Part shown: piece by piece, positions 10,166 to 19,946 of the stretch
How positions within the stretch are numbered: position 1 is the first letter of the stretch
Layout: every line of letters begins with the position of its first letter
NCBI GenBank assembly: GCA_018676855.1
Contig: JABHDY010000002.1
Span: forward strand, 1-64,000
From: Candidatus Woesearchaeota archaeon
GTDB taxonomy: Archaea; Nanobdellota; Nanobdellia; Woesearchaeales; GW2011-AR9
Length of the DNA stretch: 64,000 nucleotides
Reading direction: 5' to 3'
Notes under the pieces: generated by a model
What the model saw: the letters and a program-made list of their open reading frames with translations, nothing else
Told to the model about the DNA's origin: nothing
Databases searched by the model: none
Program-made: the position numbers and the translations under genes

Positions 10166-10789
10166 ATGTCAATTCGTACAAAACAAAATCTTGAAATGGA
10201 ACTAAGTAAACTGAAAGGTTTTGAAAAACCATCATTTATGTTGGAACAGTATGCAACTCCAGCACATATTGCTGCTGATTGGATATGGCAGATGGCAATG
10301 AGAGGAGAAGTTGCAGGAAAGATTATTCTTGATGCTGCATCTGGTCCAGGAATTTTGGGAATTGGATTATTATTGTTAGGAGCAAAGAAAGTATTCTTTG
10401 TTGATAAGGATAAAACAATAATGAAAACTTGTATGGATAATTATAATTTAATTAAAGAAGAGTTTGAACTTGGTGATGCAGAGTTTATCATTGAAGACAT
10501 TTCATTATTTGATGAACAGGTTGACATTGTTGTCCAAAATCCGCCATTTGGAACAAAAGAAAAGCATACGGACAAAATGTTTTTAGAGAAAGCATTTTCT
10601 GTTTCTCACATTGTATACAGTATGCATAAATATTCAACACAAAAATTTGTAGAATCTATTTCTAAAGATTACAAATTTACGATAACCGATATGTGGCGGT
10701 ACGAATTTCCAATTAAAGCTGCATTTAAATTTCATACAAAACCTACTAAAAACATAGATGTTGGATTGTGGAGAATGGAAAAATTATAA
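10166..10789 (+). CDS. METTL5-like SAM-dependent methyltransferase
   Basis: DAASGPGILGIG and NPPFGTKEKHTDKMFL. Confidence 0.85.
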   Translation: MSIRTKQNLEMELSKLKGFEKPSFMLEQYATPAHIAADWIWQMAMRGEVAGKIILDAASGPGILGIGLLLLGAKKVFFVDKDKTIMKTCMDNYNLIKEEFELGDAEFIIEDISLFDEQVDIVVQNPPFGTKEKHTDKMFLEKAFSVSHIVYSMHKYSTQKFVESISKDYKFTITDMWRYEFPIKAAFKFHTKPTKNIDVGLWRMEKL

Positions 10790-10808
10790 TTTTTTAAAAT
10801 ATAATCTC

Positions 10809-11966
10809 TCAGAAATCGTTACTATTTCTTGTACGGTACATTACAGGATCGGAATGATCAAAATCGATAAGATGTATTGAACGCATTCTCATTTTATTTA
10901 ATGCCTTTACTTCAATTCTTCGCACACCTTCTCGTGTTATCATTAATCGTTCCTCTATAGCACCCAGTGTCATTCCACCCTTTTCAGCTTCTTGTAATGC
11001 ACATGTATGGCGTAAATCTACCACATCAGTATTAGGAAAATTGAATTGTATGTGTCCATCATTATGTTTAACATCAAGATATAAATTATATTGGCATCCA
11101 ACAAAAACACATGGTCCTGGTTCATCTTGACATTCACCATACGTTCTTGGCCGTTTTTGTTCTAATTCCATATAATCTTCTTCTGTAAGATCATTTCCAT
11201 GAATTTCATTCTCTTCTTGTAATGCTCTTTTGTCCATTGTCATACGCCTTCTTCCATTTTTTCTTTTAGGAGGAATTTTCTTTGTCGTTGCTTTTGTATA
11301 CAAAACTTCAGTTTCAGCATTTCTAGATGAAACAACAATACCTTCAAATTCAGCAAAATCAATTTTGCTTATATGATAAATTCTGTCTGCAACAAGTTCT
11401 CTTTGAATTTCCATTCTATCTGCAAGGTCAGTTATATCATTGGGAGACATGGAATAAGGATAATGTCGGTTTTTAAACAATATTGATTGGTTATCTTCAA
11501 AATCGTGGTCAACATATCCATCAAAATCATTTGCGTATGTTGTTCTTCCATCAATTTGAAATAATTGTTCTTCTTCCTCTGTACGAATAAGATAAATTTG
11601 GGGACCATTATCACTCGCCCAACGCATGAGTAATCCGTTTTCGAAAGCTACTTGTTTTGTAGCTGAGATTGTACGTTTTGCTACATCAGCAAGATCTTCC
11701 AATTTAATTTCATAGGGAACAAAAGAAGGTACTGAAACAGTATCAATAACAGGTTTTTCTATGGACGAATGATATTCTTCTCCAGATACAAAATTAGTTT
11801 CATTGTCTATAGGCACTTCTAATGTATTAATTAAAGAATCTAATCCCTCATGAAATGTTTCCACTTCATCACTTTCATCAACATGTAGTTCTTCAACATC
11901 AGTTGGTTCAAATAAAGAACTATTAAACGTACGAGTTCTATCGAAAACACTGGAATCAAGCGACAT
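10809..11966 (-). CDS. Sigma-70 region-4-like HTH protein
   Basis: RTYGECQDEPGPCVFVGCQYNLYLDV and HTCALQEAEKGGMTLGAIEERLMITREGVRRIEVKALNKMR resembling bacterial sigma-70 region 4 proteins. Confidence 0.65.
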   Translation of the reverse strand: MSLDSSVFDRTRTFNSSLFEPTDVEELHVDESDEVETFHEGLDSLINTLEVPIDNETNFVSGEEYHSSIEKPVIDTVSVPSFVPYEIKLEDLADVAKRTISATKQVAFENGLLMRWASDNGPQIYLIRTEEEEQLFQIDGRTTYANDFDGYVDHDFEDNQSILFKNRHYPYSMSPNDITDLADRMEIQRELVADRIYHISKIDFAEFEGIVVSSRNAETEVLYTKATTKKIPPKRKNGRRRMTMDKRALQEENEIHGNDLTEEDYMELEQKRPRTYGECQDEPGPCVFVGCQYNLYLDVKHNDGHIQFNFPNTDVVDLRHTCALQEAEKGGMTLGAIEERLMITREGVRRIEVKALNKMRMRSIHLIDFDHSDPVMYRTRNSNDF

Positions 11967-12046
11967 TTTACTCCATGTTAATACTGTGTTTAAAAGTATT
12001 TCGTTATTTTACAATATTAAATACTCTAAATGAATTATGTCAAAAA

Positions 12047-13882
12047 TCAAACTTCCTTAATAAACACTAATTCACGTGGAGCAGTACCAATTGACATAAC
12101 ATTATGGCCAGCGGGGACTACAGAAAGATAGTGAGATAAATTTGGATCAAGTAGTTTTCCTATTGCTGTATCGTTTGTCCCATCAGCATAAATACTTGTC
12201 CACGATTTTAAAATCGAAATGTGTGGAATGCACGCATCAACAGTTTGGTGCTCCATTAATAATTCATCACCTGGTTTGATAACATGTCCAATTGGATATT
12301 TTTGTTGTGGGGCACCATATTGATCAACAACTTCGTATTCAGTAACTACTCCTATTTGACCAAGACCTATTCCTCTATCAGTGGCATTTCGCACTTGTAG
12401 ACTTTTTGGTTCAACACCATATACAACACCATCTTGAACCAAATCATCCATCCGACAAATTCGTGCACGTTTTGATGTGACGCCAATTTCTCCCCAATAT
12501 GCTGACGTTAATAACGCTTTTGATTCTGATAATGAAAAATCAAGATTTATACCTTTAATTCTTACAGTAGAATGATTAAGTGAATGTCCTTCACGTAATG
12601 CTGTATTATACGCTTGGTTAACATATTGAAATGCATTATCTATCTGATCTTTGTCTATAAAATGTTCCAATGTTGAAGTATACTCAAATGAAACTTCATT
12701 ACCTGAAGGTAGAGTAGTTGAGAGTGCATGAAGCGCATCTTGCCGCATTAGGCCTGCCATCGTACCAGCACTACCACCAACAGACGTATCACCAAATTTG
12801 AAAACTAAGATACGACCATATTCAACTTTTGATGGAGTTAGACCAACGGATCCAATTGAACCATGGGCGTGAGTGAATGCCCCTGTTCTATTTTTACTGA
12901 ACCGAACATCTCCAGCAAGTATGACTGATTGAACTGGTTCTATGATACCTGGCTCACCACGTTCAACATGTTCATTAACAGCTTTTTGTGTATCTCCAAT
13001 ATCAAACAAACCACTTTCAATAATTTCTACATGTTGAGAATGTAAATATTCTGCAGGATTTTCGTGAGAAAAGAATGTAACTTCTTCAGGTGAAAGTCTG
13101 GACTTAAGGGCTTTTAATCGACCGTTTTCTACATCTTCAGCATTAAGTGCAATACCAAACGTTTTCATATCAACAATTCCTAATTCTTTTAATCCTTCAT
13201 CACGTTTGATTCTATCATTTAATTCAGTAATTTGAAAATTAACACAGGACATGAAGTTATCTTTATCATAAAGTATATCTTCTATCATTGGCGCTTTTTT
13301 CATAGATGCATATGCAAAGGACATTGTTGCTCCTTGACATGTTGATCCCATCGCATTTGGTTTACCAACAATATCGTCTGCTCGGTTCATTGGTGTAACA
13401 AGGGTAGAATGCCTATCAATCATAAGATGGTAATCTTCTCCTAATGTTTTATATCCAGTCGCTTCTTGAACATCAAGAATTTCTTGTCGAGTAATAAATG
13501 GATTAACACGTGCCATATGTCCAACATAATTGTGAATTTCTGGATTGGCAACGGTTGGAGGAAGAAGGTGCAAACTAAATCCGTTTTCTTGTTTTCCTGC
13601 ATTATGAGTACAGTGATCTGTGATGCACCATTTAACGTCAGGGTTCATGAGAAGTATGTTTCGTGCAACTTTTCCCTTCGCTTCATCGCCACGCTGTGCA
13701 CCAGTAGTAATGTAAACTAATGTCCTACCTGTAGGAACTTGGAAATATAGTTCATTTGCTTCTTCTGGAGAAATTACTTCAAACTGTTTTCTTTTAAATG
13801 TAGGAAGAAAATTGTCACTTACTCGAAATTCTAAACTGCCTTCACGCATTGGTTGAAAATCAACAGAAACTAATTCGCTCAT
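12047..13882 (-). CDS. Divergent adenylosuccinate synthetase-like protein (611 aa)
   Basis: TTGAQRGDEAKGK (PurA GTQWGDEGKGK), HNAGK (HNAGH), LHLLPP (LHLIPS), RICRMDDL (KLDVLDGL), C-terminal MSIGTAPREL (ISTGPDRTET). Confidence 0.7.
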   Translation of the reverse strand: MSELVSVDFQPMREGSLEFRVSDNFLPTFKRKQFEVISPEEANELYFQVPTGRTLVYITTGAQRGDEAKGKVARNILLMNPDVKWCITDHCTHNAGKQENGFSLHLLPPTVANPEIHNYVGHMARVNPFITRQEILDVQEATGYKTLGEDYHLMIDRHSTLVTPMNRADDIVGKPNAMGSTCQGATMSFAYASMKKAPMIEDILYDKDNFMSCVNFQITELNDRIKRDEGLKELGIVDMKTFGIALNAEDVENGRLKALKSRLSPEEVTFFSHENPAEYLHSQHVEIIESGLFDIGDTQKAVNEHVERGEPGIIEPVQSVILAGDVRFSKNRTGAFTHAHGSIGSVGLTPSKVEYGRILVFKFGDTSVGGSAGTMAGLMRQDALHALSTTLPSGNEVSFEYTSTLEHFIDKDQIDNAFQYVNQAYNTALREGHSLNHSTVRIKGINLDFSLSESKALLTSAYWGEIGVTSKRARICRMDDLVQDGVVYGVEPKSLQVRNATDRGIGLGQIGVVTEYEVVDQYGAPQQKYPIGHVIKPGDELLMEHQTVDACIPHISILKSWTSIYADGTNDTAIGKLLDPNLSHYLSVVPAGHNVMSIGTAPRELVFIKEV

Positions 13883-14022
13883 AATGTATCAAATAAACAA
13901 TTTCTGAATGCTTTAAATACATTATCTATCCCTAAAATATATACTACAGAAATATTGAACGAAATATCAAAGAGCAAATATAACACAAAAGACATAAAAA
14001 GAGTATTAATACACAAAATGGT

Positions 14023-15156
14023 ATGCAAAGAAACAAATATCGTTCGTACAACAAAGGGTCACTACCGAAAGGATGTCAGTACTGTGTAAAAGGAGAAAAG
14101 CTAGTTATTTTCATTACCGGAAAATGTCCTAGAAGTTGTTATTTCTGTCCTGTATCTGATCAAAAGTATCAGAACGATGTTCAATTTGCAAATGAACGAC
14201 CTGTTAAAGATTTTAATGATATCATAGAAGAAGCACGTGAAATGGATGCACTGGGTGCAGGTATCACTGGTGGTGATCCTTTAGAGAAACTTGAAAGAAC
14301 ATGTGAATATATTACAAAATTAAAGAAAGAATTTGGTAAAGATTTTCATATTCATCTGTATACATCATTAAATCTTGTAACAAAGGAAACACTTCAGAAA
14401 TTGTTTTCTGCTGGACTTGATGAGATTCGGTTTCATGTAGATTTAGACAAAAAAACGTTATGGAATAGATTAGACATAGCAAAACAATTCTCGTGGGATG
14501 TTGGTGTTGAAGTTCCATTAATTCCAAGTAAAGGACAACAACTTAAAGAAATGATAGACTTTGTTCATGATAAAGTTGATTTTTGTAATCTGAATGAGTT
14601 AGAAGTTGCGGATAACGACCATTCTTCTTTACTAAAGATGGGTTTTACTGTTAAGGATCAATTAAGTTATGCTGTCACAGGATCTCAAGAAGTAGGATTA
14701 CAATTAATTGAATATGCAACTAAAAAAGAATATGATTTTCCAATTCACGTGTGTACAGCAACGTTAAAAGATGCAACACAACTTGCAAACAGAATCAAAA
14801 GGGAAGCTGAACATGTTAAACGTTCATTTGACATTGTTGATGCTGAGGGAATGTTAACTCGTGGCGCATTATATCTAAAATATCTCACTCCTGGTTTTGG
14901 ATATAGAGAAAAATTACACAAAGTTGATAAACAATTCTATATTCGAAGATTAGAACCATTACTTGTTAAGATTAAAGAGAAATTGAAATGTAAAGATGAC
15001 GACATTTTTCTTGATACAAAAAAGCCACGAATACTTCTTTCAAGAACTATTACTAAGAGAAATGTGAAATTCTTCAAGAAACTTAATTTAGTACCGGCAA
15101 TAGTAACTGAATATCCAACGGCTGATCAATTAGAAGTAGAAGTAACATTTTTGTAA
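14023..15156 (+). CDS. Radical SAM protein
   Basis: GKCPRSCYFCPVS (CxxxCxxC) and GAGITGGDPLEKLE. Confidence 0.85.
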   Translation: MQRNKYRSYNKGSLPKGCQYCVKGEKLVIFITGKCPRSCYFCPVSDQKYQNDVQFANERPVKDFNDIIEEAREMDALGAGITGGDPLEKLERTCEYITKLKKEFGKDFHIHLYTSLNLVTKETLQKLFSAGLDEIRFHVDLDKKTLWNRLDIAKQFSWDVGVEVPLIPSKGQQLKEMIDFVHDKVDFCNLNELEVADNDHSSLLKMGFTVKDQLSYAVTGSQEVGLQLIEYATKKEYDFPIHVCTATLKDATQLANRIKREAEHVKRSFDIVDAEGMLTRGALYLKYLTPGFGYREKLHKVDKQFYIRRLEPLLVKIKEKLKCKDDDIFLDTKKPRILLSRTITKRNVKFFKKLNLVPAIVTEYPTADQLEVEVTFL

Positions 15157-15218
15157 ATTCATAATGTAATCGTAAAAGTTATAAACTTCTGTTATTTCCT
15201 ATACGAAAAGGTGATAGG

Positions 15219-15503
15219 ATGAAAATTACAATTGATACAAAAGAAGATTCTCATGATGATATTAGAAAGGTTCTTCATATTCTCACACATACACTTGGAT
15301 CGAACGTTACAGTTGAACAACAGGAACATAAACCTACTGAAACTGTTGATACAACAAACATGATGAGCATGTTTGGTAATACAGAACCTGCAGAACCTAT
15401 AGAACCACAAAAAGAAGAAAAAGCGCCTGACTTCACATCATTTTTGAATATTGCAAGTAAGAATGATGATAATGATGATGTAGAAAAAGTTGAATATTTT
15501 TAA
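15219..15503 (+). CDS. Hypothetical protein
   Basis: 94-aa ORF; ggtgat SD-like sequence upstream. Confidence 0.5.
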   Translation: MKITIDTKEDSHDDIRKVLHILTHTLGSNVTVEQQEHKPTETVDTTNMMSMFGNTEPAEPIEPQKEEKAPDFTSFLNIASKNDDNDDVEKVEYF

Positions 15504-15506
15504 GTT

Positions 15507-16751
15507 TTAAATTAAAAACATCATTGTTACTCCGACAATAATAAGTGCAGCAAAAACGCCAACAACTATTCTTCCAAACTTTTGTGCTCCGAACCAGTAC
15601 GCAATTCCTCCTTTCACTGCAACGTTTGTTAATGCTGCGATAATAATGCCGTTTCGTGCAGTTTCCATTGCTAATGAGCCCTTTGCTAGCTGAGAGAGGG
15701 AAACAGTAATTGCATCAACATCCGCAAATCCTGAAATGAAACTTACTAAATACACCCCTCGTGAAGATAAATAGACGTCTGCAACCTTAACAAGTGCTAA
15801 TATAATTGCAAAGAAAACTCCAAACTTAAGCGCCGGTTTAATAGTAAAGGGTGACGATAATTCTACTTTTCCTTTAGTCTTTTTTGCATTTAACCAAAGG
15901 AAGTATGAAATAATGGCTGTCAAAAGTGCAAGTACAATAAATGGAATAAGAACTTCCATAAATAACTCTCTATTTAATACAAATACTTCAATTAAAATTC
16001 TGATAAACATAATACCATTCGCAAGGATAACTCCTAACACTAACGCTTTATACACTCCTAGTTCTTTCTTACTTCGCGCTGCAAAACTTGTAGTGACGGC
16101 AGTACTGCTTATCAAACCGCCCAGAATTCCAGCAAGAGTTATTCCCTTTTCACCGAACCATTTCATAAAAATATATCCTACAAAACTTATACCTGAAATG
16201 AAAACGACCATTAACCAAATAATGAATGGGTTGAATAATTCTAAAGGACCGTACCCCTGATTTGGAAGGAACGGAAGGATGATAAATGCAACAACAGCAA
16301 ACTTTAATGTGTCTGACAATTCTTGTCTTTTAATCTTTTTTGCAAATGTATGAAGGACAGATCTACCATACAAAATTATGGTCATAGTTATAGCAATAAC
16401 TGCTGCAAGTATTAGTTCGCCATGATAACAAAGAATTCCAACAAAGAATACTATCAATCCTGCAACTTCTGACGTTGCTCCCGTATGGTGCTTTTTTTTA
16501 TCTCGTGTGACAAAATATGCAGACACAATTAATGAACCCATAAGAATAATTGCAACAATAAGTACCCATACGATAATTATGTCACCAAGATATGCTGCCA
16601 ATGCACCAAATAACGCAATTAATGGAAATGTACGTATTCCAGCATAATCGTGGCCACGTTTTCGATACTGAGCATATTCTCGTTCTAAACCTACTAACGC
16701 ACCTAACACCAGAGCAATTGCAAAGTTCTTAATCAATTCAAGTTCTAACAT
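15507..16751 (-). CDS. MgtC/SapB - DUF4010-like membrane protein
   Basis: LGALVGLEREYAQ N-terminus and multiple TM segments. Confidence 0.8.
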   Translation of the reverse strand: MLELELIKNFAIALVLGALVGLEREYAQYRKRGHDYAGIRTFPLIALFGALAAYLGDIIIVWVLIVAIILMGSLIVSAYFVTRDKKKHHTGATSEVAGLIVFFVGILCYHGELILAAVIAITMTIILYGRSVLHTFAKKIKRQELSDTLKFAVVAFIILPFLPNQGYGPLELFNPFIIWLMVVFISGISFVGYIFMKWFGEKGITLAGILGGLISSTAVTTSFAARSKKELGVYKALVLGVILANGIMFIRILIEVFVLNRELFMEVLIPFIVLALLTAIISYFLWLNAKKTKGKVELSSPFTIKPALKFGVFFAIILALVKVADVYLSSRGVYLVSFISGFADVDAITVSLSQLAKGSLAMETARNGIIIAALTNVAVKGGIAYWFGAQKFGRIVVGVFAALIIVGVTMMFLI

Positions 16752-16832
16752 CTATCACACCAAGTGTAAAGGAATGTTTTTTAGTTTAATAAAGGTTTGT
16801 ATTGGTATCAAACTATAACATAAACAAAATCA

Positions 16833-19340
16833 CTACTCATTAAACCCTTCAAGACTCATTTGTTCTTTCAACTTTTTGGCTTTAATTTTTCGCATCATAT
16901 CGTCATCTTTTTCTAAGATTAATTGAATCTCTTTCGCTCTTTCAATAACTTCAAATGGTAAACCAGCAAGTCTCGCAACATGTACACCATAACTTTGATC
17001 TGTTCCACCCTCAACAAGTTTGTACAAAAATAATACTTCACCGCCAGACTCCTTTGCAGCCAAATTATAATTCTTAATCTTATCAAACTTGTCAGCCAAT
17101 TTATTCATAACATGGTAATGTGTACTGAACAACGTTTTTGCTTTGATAGAATTATAAATGTGTTCTGCGACACTCCATGCGATAGACACACCGTCAAACG
17201 TTGAAGTGCCCCTACCAATCTCATCCATAATGATTAAACTGTTTTCAGTTGCGTTATTTAGGATAGATGCAGTTTCGTTCATTTCAACCATAAACGTTGA
17301 CTGGCCAGAACTTAAATCGTCTTGAGCGCCAACTCTTGTGAAGATTCTATCTACAACACTTAATGAAGCTTCATCTGCAGGAACAAACGATCCAATCTGT
17401 GCCATGAGAACAAGTAACGCAATTTGTCTTTGTACTGTTGACTTTCCTGCCATGTTCGGTCCAGTAATAATTATCATCTCGCCTGGGTTAATAGTAATAT
17501 CATTTGCAATGAACCGCTGTTCAAGACGTTCAATAACGGGATGCCGACTTTTTATACATTGAATAATTCCATCATTACGTAATGTTGGTTTAACGTAACT
17601 ATTATGCGCTGCTACACTGGCAAATGAACAAAGAACATCTAATACTGCAATTTTTCGTGCGGTATGTTGAATCTCAACAGTTTTTTGTGTAATGCGTTCA
17701 AGAATATCTTTAAAGAGTGCATATTCCATTTCAACAATTTTTTCCTGTGCGCCTAGGATTTTTTCTTCTTCCTGTTTCAATTCTTCCGTTACATATCGTT
17801 CAGAATTTGCTGTTGTCTGTTTTCGTATATATGTGTCAGGAACAAGGTGTGTATTCTTCCGTGTTACTTCAATATAATACCCAAACACTCTGTTATATCC
17901 AATACGTAATGTACTAATACCAGTTTTCTGTCGTTCATTTTCTTCAATTTGTTGAAGATATTGTTTACTATTTCTTTTAATTGTATGAAGTTGTGCAAGT
18001 TCAAAGTTATACTCAGATTGTATTATTCCACCGTCACGAAGAGTTACGGGTGCATCGTCACGAATAGATTTTTGTATCAACTCAACAATATCTTTCATGT
18101 CAGGCATTGTATGAATAGCAGTAAAAAGTTCAGATTTACAAAATTCTAACTTTGTTTTAATAGAGGGGATGGTATGTAAAGAATGTTGTAACGCTAACAA
18201 ATCACGCGGCGTTGCTGTTCCATAATTGACTCTTCCAATAAGTCGTTCCAAATCATTGATATTTTTTAGTACATCATTCAGTTCCTCTCTCAGAATCATG
18301 TTTTGTGTTAACTCTTCTACTGCATCAAGCCGTTTTTGAATACGAGATTCTTGAATCAAAGGTGACTTGATCCATTTTTTTATCAAACGACTTCCCATTG
18401 ACGTAACAGTTTTGTCAAGCACAGATAATAATGTTCCCTGTGCTGTTCCATCTTTCATATTTTTTATAAGTTCAAGATTTCTAAATGTTGATGCGTCAAG
18501 AAGCATTGTGTTTTGATTATTTTTTAATGAAACTTTCTTAATATGTGATAATGCGTTCTTTTGTGTATCAATAAGGTATTGCATAAGTGCACCTGAGACA
18601 GATATGCTGAGACTCTTTTCTTGTATGCCAAATGAATCTAATGAAGAAATGGTAAAGTGGTTCATAAGTGTCTGTTGAGCTTTTTCTGGTACAAAGTAAT
18701 AATCTTCCATAGAATTTATGAAACTTCCCGTTGCAGTAATCTTGTCTATCAGTTCTTTATTCACACGAAGACTTTCTGGTACAAGACATTCTCGAGGTTG
18801 TACACGTGTAATTTCATCAATGATAGAATTAATGCCGTATAATGTTGTTGTTGTAAACTCTCCTGTTGATATGTCACATAATGCGATAGCAAATTCTGTA
18901 TCTTTACACGTTATTGCTAAAATATAATTATTTTCCTTCTCATTTAACATAGACGTTTCAATAACCGTCCCTGGCGTAACTATTCGTACAAGGCCTCTTT
19001 TTACAAGTCCCTTTGCCAGTTTTGGATTTTCTAATTGTTCAATGATGGCAACTTTATATCCTTTCTTGACAAGTCTACTAAGATACGTTTCAAGTGCATG
19101 GTACGGAACTCCTGCAAGCGGTGCACGTTTTTCTCCCTTTCCACGTGCTGTTAATGTAATGTCAAGTTCTTTTGAAACTGTAACTGCATCTTCATAAAAC
19201 ATTTCGTAGAAGTCTCCCATACGTAAGAAAATAACGCAGTCAGGGTTCTGCCGTTTTGCATCTTGGTACTGACGCATTCCTGGTGTAAGTTTATCTGTAG
19301 GAATAGTAAGAATACTTTCACAACCGTTTTGTTCTTCCAT
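16833..19340 (-). CDS. mutS: DNA mismatch repair protein MutS
   Basis: MRQYQDAKRQNPDCVIFLRMGDFYEMF mismatch-binding motif; TGPNMAGKST; MDEIGRGTST. Confidence 0.97.
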   Translation of the reverse strand: MEEQNGCESILTIPTDKLTPGMRQYQDAKRQNPDCVIFLRMGDFYEMFYEDAVTVSKELDITLTARGKGEKRAPLAGVPYHALETYLSRLVKKGYKVAIIEQLENPKLAKGLVKRGLVRIVTPGTVIETSMLNEKENNYILAITCKDTEFAIALCDISTGEFTTTTLYGINSIIDEITRVQPRECLVPESLRVNKELIDKITATGSFINSMEDYYFVPEKAQQTLMNHFTISSLDSFGIQEKSLSISVSGALMQYLIDTQKNALSHIKKVSLKNNQNTMLLDASTFRNLELIKNMKDGTAQGTLLSVLDKTVTSMGSRLIKKWIKSPLIQESRIQKRLDAVEELTQNMILREELNDVLKNINDLERLIGRVNYGTATPRDLLALQHSLHTIPSIKTKLEFCKSELFTAIHTMPDMKDIVELIQKSIRDDAPVTLRDGGIIQSEYNFELAQLHTIKRNSKQYLQQIEENERQKTGISTLRIGYNRVFGYYIEVTRKNTHLVPDTYIRKQTTANSERYVTEELKQEEEKILGAQEKIVEMEYALFKDILERITQKTVEIQHTARKIAVLDVLCSFASVAAHNSYVKPTLRNDGIIQCIKSRHPVIERLEQRFIANDITINPGEMIIITGPNMAGKSTVQRQIALLVLMAQIGSFVPADEASLSVVDRIFTRVGAQDDLSSGQSTFMVEMNETASILNNATENSLIIMDEIGRGTSTFDGVSIAWSVAEHIYNSIKAKTLFSTHYHVMNKLADKFDKIKNYNLAAKESGGEVLFLYKLVEGGTDQSYGVHVARLAGLPFEVIERAKEIQLILEKDDDMMRKIKAKKLKEQMSLEGFNE

Positions 19341-19407
19341 TTACTATTTCAGAGAAAGATGATTTTTAAATATTGTTGTGGTGGATTAGTGGTGCGAAGA
19401 ATTTTTC

Positions 19408-19884
19408 TTATTTATCTGGCTTTTTATCCGTAACACGATTGCCCCATATATTAACATGTAAATTGGTCATATAGTCTTTAATAAGTTCTGGAGTTGCATT
19501 AGTTCCAACATTTTCAAGACATTCCATTATATCATCAAATCTTAAACCAACTTGGATTCCACTAACAGGATATGCAACCCATTGAGCGTCATCATCTTTT
19601 ATTTGTAGTTTTCCATCACCATTTTTAGATACTGGATACTCTGATCCATCTCCTGCAAGAGCTGGCCATGTTTCTCTATGTAATAATATCTCTAACGACA
19701 TTCTCTCAAAATCATCATCAACAGCTTCTCTATCTGGAAGTTCAATTCTACTTACATTTTCTCCACCATAACTTCCCATCCACTTAGTTGAAGAATATCC
19801 TACTAATTCTGCAACTTTTGCTCTTAGGTCTGGTGTTATTTGATCTCCTTCTATATGCAAATAAAATAGTCTTGCTACATCCAT
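19408..19884 (-). CDS. Hypothetical protein
   Basis: 158-aa ORF. Confidence 0.5.
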   Translation of the reverse strand: MDVARLFYLHIEGDQITPDLRAKVAELVGYSSTKWMGSYGGENVSRIELPDREAVDDDFERMSLEILLHRETWPALAGDGSEYPVSKNGDGKLQIKDDDAQWVAYPVSGIQVGLRFDDIMECLENVGTNATPELIKDYMTNLHVNIWGNRVTDKKPDK

Positions 19885-19946
19885 TTTAATTATAATTATC
19901 TCTTACAATTTATAAACTTATATTTACTTCAATTATTATATTAGAA

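Noticed and set aside
12047-13882. PurZ / Z-genome (2-aminoadenine) system
   Set aside because: The catalytic Asp (GDE) is retained rather than Ser as in PurZ, and no DpoZ/DatZ-like partner genes are in the window.
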